Of a stretch of DNA of 9,435 nucleotides, positions 4,586 to 9,435 are shown in pieces. Every line of letters begins with the position of its first letter. Within the stretch, counting starts at the first letter, position 1. Position numbers and translations under genes: made by a program. Source of the DNA: Treponema sp. (GTDB lineage Bacteria; Spirochaetota; Spirochaetia; Treponematales; Breznakiellaceae); assembly GCA_031254795.1 (NCBI GenBank), contig JAIRTS010000013.1, positions 1 to 9,435 of the forward strand, in the 5' to 3' direction. Below the pieces are notes generated by a model. The model saw only the letters and a program-made list of their open reading frames with translations. It ran no database searches and was not told the origin of the DNA.

Positions 4586-5668
4586 TCAACGCCGCTTCGC
4601 CGCCGCTCTTGTCAGCCTGTCGTTGATCGCGGCGCCAAGCCCGGCATCCGGCGATTTTTGCGCGTGGATGGCTGACGGCTTGATCTTGTCAATGATGTGC
4701 AGAATGTCAAACAAATTCGCCGCCGCTTCGAGGGTTTTGTCCACTGTCCCCGTGTTCGCGCCGCGCGCGAGCGTGAATATTCGCCCGTCCGCGTCCACCG
4801 CGTTTCTCATGTTCCACTCGCCGCGTGTTTCTTCGTCAAAAAAAAGGTACGCTTCATCAGGACAAAAGGAGAGATTCAACATGGCGCCGGCGTCATGCAG
4901 AAAAAGCGGCGCGTTCGGCGCGTAATGACTCGCAAGCTGTCCCGGCGAATGAGGCGCGGGGAGCGGCGCGGCGCAGGGCGCGGCGCAGGAAGCGGCGCGA
5001 AGAACGGCGTGTGTTGGCAAAGACCCCATTTCCACGTGACCGATGATCGCTTCTATCGCCTCGCGGGGCGCGCCGCCCGGGCGCAAGATACGCGCCGGCT
5101 CTTCCGTAAGGTCAAGCACCGTTGACTCAACGCCTATGCCCGCGTTTCCGCCGTCAATGATGAAATCAACCCGTTCTCCCAACTGTTCTTGTACATGGCT
5201 GGCTTTTGTCGGGCTTAAATAACCAAATGGATTCGCGCTTGGAGCCGCGACGGCGCCGGTTGAATAGCGGATGAGTTTTTGGGCTACGGGGTGGGACGGG
5301 AACCGCACCGCAACCGTTGGCAAACCGCTTGTCGCCAGACCGGGGACAGCCGGCTGCTTCGGCAGCACCAGCGTAAGGGGGCCTGGCCACAGGTTCCGGC
5401 ACAAGAGGCTGAGTTTTGCCCGCAAAGAGGGAGCGAGGCTCCCCGTCTCAGCCGTCATGTCAAGCGTGGACAAATCGGCGATGTGTACGATGAGCGGATC
5501 AAAACGCGGCCTCCGCTTCGCCTCAAAAATTCGCGCCAGAGCGGAAACGTTGAAGGCGTCGCCTCCCAGCCCATACACGGTCTCCGTGGGAAACGCGGCC
5601 AGCCGCCCTGCCTTGATCGCTTCGGCGGCGGCGCGGATGTCTTCGTCGCAGCTTGTGATCACGCGCAT
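4586..5668 (-). CDS. L-threonylcarbamoyladenylate synthase, Sua5-type with C-terminal domain
   Basis: The enzyme makes threonylcarbamoyl-AMP from threonine, bicarbonate and ATP, the first step of t6A37 in tRNAs reading ANN codons. The 360-aa length fits the long Sua5 form rather than short TsaC/YrdC. The catalytic YrdC-like domain covers residues 8-210: FPTETVYGLGGDA (26-38), KRRPRFDPLIVHI (51-63), LWPGPLTLVL (93-102), VAVRFPSHPVA (119-129), AAPSANPFGYLSPT (141-154) and GGNAGIGVESTVLDL (173-187). An Ala/Pro/Cys linker (225-240) leads through SPGQLASHYAPNAP to the Sua5 C-terminal domain, which ends GLGAAINDRLTRAAAKRR. The ATG at 5668 lies 2 bp beyond the corA stop; the nearest GGAGG is 14 nt away inside corA, so translational coupling is likely. 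A longer in-frame start at 5737 would overlap corA and is rejected. Confidence 0.95.
   Translation of the reverse strand: MRVITSCDEDIRAAAEAIKAGRLAAFPTETVYGLGGDAFNVSALARIFEAKRRPRFDPLIVHIADLSTLDMTAETGSLAPSLRAKLSLLCRNLWPGPLTLVLPKQPAVPGLATSGLPTVAVRFPSHPVAQKLIRYSTGAVAAPSANPFGYLSPTKASHVQEQLGERVDFIIDGGNAGIGVESTVLDLTEEPARILRPGGAPREAIEAIIGHVEMGSLPTHAVLRAASCAAPCAAPLPAPHSPGQLASHYAPNAPLFLHDAGAMLNLSFCPDEAYLFFDEETRGEWNMRNAVDADGRIFTLARGANTGTVDKTLEAAANLFDILHIIDKIKPSAIHAQKSPDAGLGAAINDRLTRAAAKRR
4966..4989 (-). repeat. 12-bp tandem repeat encoding the Sua5 linker
   Basis: GCGCGGCGCAGG occurs twice in tandem (4966-4977, 4978-4989) with degenerate copies on both sides. On the coding strand it gives CAAPCAAP within the linker between the synthase and Sua5 domains. 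The unit keeps frame, so the linker could change length freely. Confidence 0.7.
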
Positions 5669-5670
5669 GT

Positions 5671-6693
5671 TTACAGCCACTGCCTCCGCTTGAAAAAGAC
5701 CAGCATCCCTATGGCAATAGCGGCCATCACCCCCCACACGACGAAATATGCGTAACGCCAGTCGAGCTCGGGCATAAACCTGAAATTCATGCCGTAAACG
5801 CCGGCGATAAACGTCAACGGAATAAAAATGGTTGAAATAATGGTAAGCACCTTCATCACCTTGTTCATACGGGTTGATATGGTGGCGAGGTTGATTTCCA
5901 TGACGCCCGCAAGGAGTTCGCGGCAGTTCTCCACGGTTTCGGCGGCTTGCATCACATTGTCGTGCAGGTCTTTGAGGAACGGTTTCAGTTCGGAATTTAT
6001 GAGCGGCGATTCCAGATGCATAAGCGCCGCAAGGCTTTCACGCAGAGGCGACACCACCCGTTTTATGCGGATAAGGGTTTGCCTCACTTTTTGAAAATCG
6101 GGCATGAGCGATTCATCGGTCTCGTCAAGCGCCCGCTCTTCAAACTCATCAATGACGCCGGTCAAATCGTCCAAGATCACGTAATACTCGTCAATGATGG
6201 AATCCATTATCGCGTACGCAAGGTAATCCGCGCCCGCTCTGCGGATTTTTCCGGCGTTGCCCAAAATGCGGCGCCGTATCGGATCAAACGAATCGCCCGG
6301 CAACTCCTGAAAAGTGATCACCGTATCCTCCGTGAGGACTATGCTTATCTGCTCAAACCTGTTTTCCTCGCCGCGCGAGCGGTTCACCACCTTAAATGTG
6401 ATGAAGAGATAGCGTTCAAAATCCTCAAGCTTCGGCCTTTGCCCGGCGTCCCGAATATCTTCCACCGTAAGCGAATGGATATGGTAGGCCTCCGCCAATT
6501 TGTTGATGGACACGGCGTCCTCAAGTCCGTCGACATTGATCCACGTGACTCCCGAAAAGTGGCTGCGCGACACGTCTTGCGGCTCGCTAGGTGACTCGCT
6601 TTGCGAGACGCGCCGCGTCAACAACGCTTCAATGGTTTCAACATTTTGTTGCCACGCGCCGTCAGGATTGTACTCAATAATGGAAAAACGCAT
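5671..6693 (-). CDS. corA: CorA-type magnesium channel
   Basis: CorA forms a pentameric inner-membrane channel for Mg2+ (also Co2+ or Ni2+). This 340-aa protein has the usual layout: a cytoplasmic alpha/beta domain (about 1-165), a long helix (about 170-280) and two membrane helices at about 281-300 and 315-334. The signature YGMN is at residues 300-303, in FIAGVYGMNFRFMPELDW, and the chain ends with the typical basic KRRQWL. HIHSLTVEDIRDAGQRPKLE is the expected N-domain motif. The ATG at 6693 is chosen because it gives the normal family N-terminus and has GAGG 6 nt upstream; in-frame sequence back to 6792 overlaps the preceding gene. It starts 8 bp after the membrane protein stop and ends 2 bp before the Sua5-type gene. 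The gene is complete with all key residues. Family members acting as efflux or Zn2+ transporters cannot be excluded. Confidence 0.95.
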   Translation of the reverse strand: MRFSIIEYNPDGAWQQNVETIEALLTRRVSQSESPSEPQDVSRSHFSGVTWINVDGLEDAVSINKLAEAYHIHSLTVEDIRDAGQRPKLEDFERYLFITFKVVNRSRGEENRFEQISIVLTEDTVITFQELPGDSFDPIRRRILGNAGKIRRAGADYLAYAIMDSIIDEYYVILDDLTGVIDEFEERALDETDESLMPDFQKVRQTLIRIKRVVSPLRESLAALMHLESPLINSELKPFLKDLHDNVMQAAETVENCRELLAGVMEINLATISTRMNKVMKVLTIISTIFIPLTFIAGVYGMNFRFMPELDWRYAYFVVWGVMAAIAIGMLVFFKRRQWL

Positions 6694-6701
6694 GTCCGCC
6701 C

Positions 6702-7562
6702 TCACAGCCAAAGATACACACTGTGCAGCTTGTCGCTCACAAGCCACGTGCCTATTCCAAGAAAAAGCGCCCCAAGTATGGGCGCGATCCATGTGTCAGC
6801 GTTGAGCAGGAAGCCCCGTCCCATGAACGCCAGAAAAATGCCGATGCTAATGAAAAGGTACATATTGCTCCCCCTGGTCAACGCGGACATGAGAAAACTC
6901 GCAAGCGTAATCGCGGCGACGCTTATTTCAATGGTTTTGAAGAGCTTTGAATAACCGTTTGTCACATTCAGCGCGGTGTTCCATGAAAAACCGTCAATGG
7001 GCGCTTCAACGGCGAACATAAGGCTGACTGAGACCAGTATGACAATAGTGTACTTTTGTTCCTGAGTGTTGAAATCCGAAGCGTAGAGGCCTGCCGTAAG
7101 CAGAGAAAAAAGGCCGAGATACCGTCCAAAAAACAGCGTTCTGGCGGCGATAACCACATATATGCCGGCAAGTTCGTTGACATTGGCAAGGGGAATCATC
7201 ACCCGACAGACTTCAAAGGCGAAAGACAAGGCAAAGAAGCCAACGTACAGTATTTCAGGAGATTGGGTTTTTTCAAAAAAACGGTAAATGTATATAAGAG
7301 ACGCAAGCGCGTACAGCGCCGATATGATTATGGAGGCGAAGACTCCGTAGGCCGAAGGACGCAAAAAATTCAGCATGAGTCCGTACGGCCTTTGAACGGC
7401 GCCTTCAACCGCCACCGGATAGGCCGGCGGATCGACGCGAAAAATAACCGCCGATGAAGCCGCGACCGCCGCAAGCGCCAGCGCGGCTACGCACACGCCG
7501 ATTTTGAAGAATGTGTTTCTTTCTTTCAATGTCATGTCTTGATAGTAGCCGATTGCCGTCAT
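6702..7562 (-). CDS. polytopic membrane protein of unknown function
   Basis: This 286-aa protein has about eight hydrophobic segments: 20-41, 71-94, 103-125, 133-161, 171-189, 208-229, 234-254 and 258-276. The first resembles a signal anchor, followed by a short soluble stretch (42-70) and then seven more helices. I do not recognise the family. The one-plus-seven pattern recalls 7TM sensor modules, but there is no kinase, cyclase or extracellular sensor domain. It heads the corA-sua5 operon with an 8-bp gap to corA, so it may help ion transport or membrane homeostasis; this is inference from position only. The start is uncertain: ATG 7562 (MTAIGYYQDM) has only a weak GGGTG upstream and ATG 7535 (MTLKERNTFF) has none. 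Its 5' end faces the divergent lipoprotein gene, 57 bp away. Confidence 0.75.
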   Translation of the reverse strand: MTAIGYYQDMTLKERNTFFKIGVCVAALALAAVAASSAVIFRVDPPAYPVAVEGAVQRPYGLMLNFLRPSAYGVFASIIISALYALASLIYIYRFFEKTQSPEILYVGFFALSFAFEVCRVMIPLANVNELAGIYVVIAARTLFFGRYLGLFSLLTAGLYASDFNTQEQKYTIVILVSVSLMFAVEAPIDGFSWNTALNVTNGYSKLFKTIEISVAAITLASFLMSALTRGSNMYLFISIGIFLAFMGRGFLLNADTWIAPILGALFLGIGTWLVSDKLHSVYLWL

Positions 7563-7619
7563 ATTTTCAATACACCCGTAACTATGCGCTTAAAAACTTG
7601 TTGTTCTTGTATAGTGCGT
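7563..7619. promoter_or_regulatory. divergent promoter region
   Basis: These 57 bp separate the starts of the minus-strand membrane protein gene and the plus-strand lipoprotein gene, so both promoters should lie here. On the plus strand TATAGT (7610-7615) is a fair -10 but lacks a good -35. On the minus strand CATAGT near 7586 is a weaker candidate. The exact start sites cannot be set from sequence. Confidence 0.4.
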
Positions 7620-8381
7620 ATGAAGAAACCTGACATAATGAAACACAAAGCGGCTCTCGTGGTGGCGCTTGCGCTTGTCTTTGCGTCTTGTTCGGGACAG
7701 ATCACCGGCGTTTTGCGAGAAGACGGCTCCGCCGATATAGCGATTCAGAGCGGCTTGCCGCCGTCGGTTGCGACGCTCATAAGCGTGGCGTCCGGAGGCG
7801 CGGGATCCATTCTTGACGCGCAAACTATCGCCCTGTCCATACGAAACGCCCGGGGCGTCAAGTCCGCGTCCATGCGCAATATAACGCCGTCAAGCATAGA
7901 TGGAAGCGTAAGCGTCTCGCAGGCAAACGATTTTTTCGCGCTGCCCGGCGCGTATGGCGGTCGAACGCAACGGCTCATCACGTACGAACAAACAACCGGC
8001 GGCGGCGGGCGGCTTTCTATCGCGCTGAATCGCGCGACCGCCCCGCAATTTGTGAGCCTCCTGTCGCCTGACGCGGAAGATTACCTTTCTTGCCTCATGG
8101 CGCCCGGTCTGACAACGGACTGGCAGTACATCCAGACCAAAGCCGAATATATACGGCAACTCAGGGCGACTTATAACACGCTCAGAAACAACAGAGGCCT
8201 CGGCAATACGCTCGCGTCTGAGCTTGAAAGCGCGACCATCACTCTTGCCCTTGATTTTCCGGGCGTCATCCGTTCCGTCCGGGGCGGAACGTTCTCCAGC
8301 AAACGCGCGGAATTCGCCGTCCCGGTGATCGACCTTTTGACATTGGAAAAACCGCTCGCGTACGAGGTGGTATGGGAGTGA
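7620..8381 (+). CDS. LppM-like lipoprotein
   Basis: This is a predicted lipoprotein of 253 aa (247 if it starts at ATG 7638). The signal peptide KHKAALVVALALVFASC gives Cys24 with a relaxed lipobox. The mature start, CSGQITGVLREDGSADIAIQ, and the late segment, ATITLALDFPGVIRSVRGGT, match the style of LppM-like bacterial lipoproteins: a first strand with a DGS turn, and a 'FPG...S.GG' strand pair near the C-terminus. I infer that fold with moderate confidence. Residues 165-205 look helical (IQTKAEYIRQLRATYNTLRN). There is no enzyme motif and the function is unknown. Neither candidate ATG has a good ribosome site. If TATAGT at 7610-7615 is the -10, transcription begins at or just after ATG 7620, which favours leaderless translation or the ATG at 7638. 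The gene is divergent from the membrane protein operon and followed 13 bp later by a strong stem-loop. Confidence 0.8.
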   Translation: MKKPDIMKHKAALVVALALVFASCSGQITGVLREDGSADIAIQSGLPPSVATLISVASGGAGSILDAQTIALSIRNARGVKSASMRNITPSSIDGSVSVSQANDFFALPGAYGGRTQRLITYEQTTGGGGRLSIALNRATAPQFVSLLSPDAEDYLSCLMAPGLTTDWQYIQTKAEYIRQLRATYNTLRNNRGLGNTLASELESATITLALDFPGVIRSVRGGTFSSKRAEFAVPVIDLLTLEKPLAYEVVWE

Positions 8382-8394
8382 AGGGAGAAGGATT

Positions 8395-8429
8395 GAGGCA
8401 AACGTCCATAAAATCCGGGCGTTTGCCTC
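8395..8429 (+). terminator. 13-bp stem-loop after the LppM-like lipoprotein gene
   Basis: GAGGCAAACGTCC (8395-8407) pairs with GGGCGTTTGCCTC (8417-8429) over 13 positions, one of them G-U, with a 9-nt loop. It begins 13 bp after the stop codon, where a terminator is expected. No U-tract follows, so it may act as a Rho-type end, an RNA-stabilising hairpin or a repeat element. Confidence 0.6.
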
Positions 8430-8468
8430 TGTAAGCCGCTCAAAGCGCTTCATTCGCAGTGGAGTGTA

Positions 8469-8509
8469 ATACCCCGCCGCAAAGTTGTTTGCGCCACCTG
8501 CGGCGGTTA
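8469..8509. repeat. larger palindrome sharing ends with the ATACCCCGCC repeats
   Basis: ATACCCCGCC begins and GGCGGTTA ends this segment, the same ends as the minus-strand copy at 4080-4099. The stem CCGCCGCA (8474-8481) / TGCGGCGG (8499-8506) is perfect. Inside it, CGCAAA-GTTG-TTTGCG (8478-8493) is an alternative hairpin that excludes part of the outer stem. It looks like a third, longer family member. Confidence 0.5.
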
Positions 8510-8582
8510 GGCTCATTTTGGAGCCGCCTTAAAGGACGCGCCGCTCTTGGTTTTCCAGCCCTATCCTTCAAGCTCCTTTTGA

Positions 8583-8753
8583 TTTGTTCCTTCGCCTTGC
8601 CTCGCCTCATTTAACTTTGACTTGCCCTTGAGCGCGGACGCCACGCTCGATCCCGGCGGGGCTTCGAGCCTTGTCCTGTTCGCCCCGCCCGCCGAGCAGG
8701 ACATCTTGTCGCTGGAACTGCCCTCTATTAGCTTATTGGGGGTTTATGATTGA
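8583..8753 (+). pseudogene. coding-like fragment, possible gene remnant
   Basis: The frame is open for 56 codons from 8583 to the TGA at 8751-8753, without a start or ribosome site. From about 8625 it shows codon use like the neighbouring genes and a plausible sequence: FDLPLSADATLDPGGASSLV, then LFAPPAEQDILSLELPSISL. The stop overlaps an ATG at 8746 in another frame, in the manner of translationally coupled genes. I read this as the 3' end of a decayed gene; the family is not recognised. It could also be a chance open frame in GC-rich DNA. Confidence 0.35.
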
Positions 8754-8796
8754 CAAAAGCGAAATATATGGCGACATTTGCAGGCAGGAGGAGCCG

Positions 8797-9154
8797 ATGA
8801 AAAATCTGTGTCTATATTATTCGTATGCGTGGCGTTTATAGGGCGCGATCAACCGCGGTTTGAAAATGTTCCGCAAGAGTTTAGGGGAAACTGGGAGTAC
8901 ATTGACAATGAGGCGTCGCCGCCCAAGAAAGAAAAACTGGAAATAACTGAGAATAGTTATAAATCCACTGGACATGAAAAAGAAGGCGATGACTGGGTTA
9001 AAAAGAATGAAACGGCGTACTCCGCCTCTTGATTTAAGGGTCAGCTTATACTTGAAAGAGGGAACAAGCGTCGCGTTATATATTACGAGGCATAATAGAA
9101 AGCGGCGTTACGTTCGCCGTATCGGAGCGGCTTCCTGATACGGGCTATATCTGA
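8797..9154 (+). pseudogene. pseudogene of a small exported protein, with at least three lesions
   Basis: AGGAGG lies 5 nt before the ATG at 8797, but the frame closes after 14 codons. Adding one A to the A5 run (8800-8804) gives MKKSVSILFVCVAFIG, a signal-peptide start, and opens a long frame: FENVPQEFRGNWEYIDNEAS, then KEKLEITENSYKSTGHEKEG, then DDWVKKNETAYSAS. An in-frame TGA at 9030-9032 interrupts it, yet the same frame continues FKGQLILERGNKRRVIYYE. One missing base near 9089 then moves the sense into another frame, IIESGVTFAVSERLPDTGYI, ending at the TGA 9152-9154. The repaired product is about 118 aa, perhaps a small lipocalin-like beta-barrel from the GNWEY and LEITENSY strands; that is only an impression. 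The lesions could be real decay or sequencing errors. Confidence 0.65.
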
Positions 9155-9352
9155 GCTTTATACGGACAGAAGCAAAAGGGAGGCGTGAGGATGTTCCTCC
9201 GCGCGACAGAAACGCGTTCCCCAACTGCGTTGAGGCGCGGAATGACTTAGCCAAAACGTAGCCCGAGCCGCCTACTGGCGGCGAAGCATATCTGGCCTGT
9301 CATGCGCCGCTCTCTGGCCCGGCGATTTTCGCTTGCCGGAAATGAATGGGTG
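9155..9352. other. non-coding or eroded stretch
   Basis: About 200 bp with several stops in most frames and no ribosome site, promoter or strong hairpin. A weak CCGGC/GCCGG stem near 9319-9339 is the only structure noted. Confidence 0.4.
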
Positions 9353-9435
9353 TCAATGAACTTCTTCGGTTTCGCCCTTTCGGCGTTGTCCTATTTTCAA
9401 AGATTTCTTGACGGTTTCATTCTGGAAAACGCGGC
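9353..9435 (-). CDS. possible C-terminus of a minus-strand gene extending beyond the window
   Basis: Read from the right edge on the minus strand, 26 codons are open to a TGA at 9353-9355, giving a charged tail that starts RVFQNETVKKSLKIGQRRKG and ends ETEEVH. This looks like a typical soluble protein tail. The opposite strand is also open in the complementary frame: from ATG 9356 it gives the hydrophobic MNFFGFALSALSYFQRFLDG, without a clear ribosome site. Only one can be real, and I slightly prefer the minus-strand reading. No family is recognised in either. Confidence 0.3.
   Translation of the reverse strand, partial: RVFQNETVKKSLKIGQRRKGETEEVH

Noticed and set aside
7890..8516. Minus-strand frame opposite the LppM-like lipoprotein gene
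   Set aside because: The product is Arg-rich without a domain, and the opposite strand carries a signal peptide and lipobox with sensible sequence.
8750..8778. TTGACA at 8750-8755 as a promoter for the pseudogene at 8797
   Set aside because: At 16-18 bp spacing the best -10 (GACATT) matches only half the consensus.

Overview
The window most likely comes from a spirochete of the Treponema group, possibly a gut-associated one. The reasons are three lipoprotein-type signal peptides with the relaxed lipoboxes usual in spirochetes, an HU-like/DUF4469 protein of a family I associate with Treponema and Bacteroidetes, moderately high GC, and many intergenic palindromes and decayed genes. This assignment is inference, because no rRNA or other marker is present.

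Layout. (1) Positions 1-152 (+) hold the last 49 residues of ArgC. (2) Positions 286-4481 (-) look like one transcription block read right to left. It starts at a perfect consensus promoter (TTGACA, 17 bp, TATAAT) at 4453-4481. A structured leader of about 725 nt follows, containing a well-placed ribosome binding site, a doubtful 154-codon ORF, a G7 tract, two copies of a 20-bp palindromic repeat and an attenuator-like hairpin set. Then come a beta-rich lipoprotein (2666-3721), an FN3-containing lipoprotein (1251-2600) and an HU-like/DUF4469 protein (286-1026). (3) Positions 4586-7562 (-) form a compact operon of a polytopic membrane protein, a CorA-type Mg2+ channel and a Sua5-type threonylcarbamoyl-AMP synthase, with gaps of 8 and 2 bp. 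(4) Positions 7620-8381 (+) encode a divergent lipoprotein that resembles LppM-like lipoproteins. (5) Positions 8382-9435 are mostly eroded: a 13-bp stem-loop, a repeat-like palindrome, a coding-like fragment, a small exported-protein pseudogene with at least three lesions, and an ambiguous ORF end at the right edge.

How the genes relate. The two lipoproteins share a module pattern and probably form an envelope or surface pair; why an HU-like protein follows them is unclear. The CorA/Sua5 operon is housekeeping: Mg2+ transport and synthesis of the precursor for t6A37 in tRNAs reading ANN codons. The least explained part is the 3722-4481 leader. It joins a consensus promoter to duplicated seven-base elements that allow alternative hairpins, a homopolymer tract, repeated palindromes and a hairpin/U8 structure beside the lipoprotein start. 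Sequence alone cannot say whether it is a regulated leader, a phase-variable locus or the remains of a lost gene.
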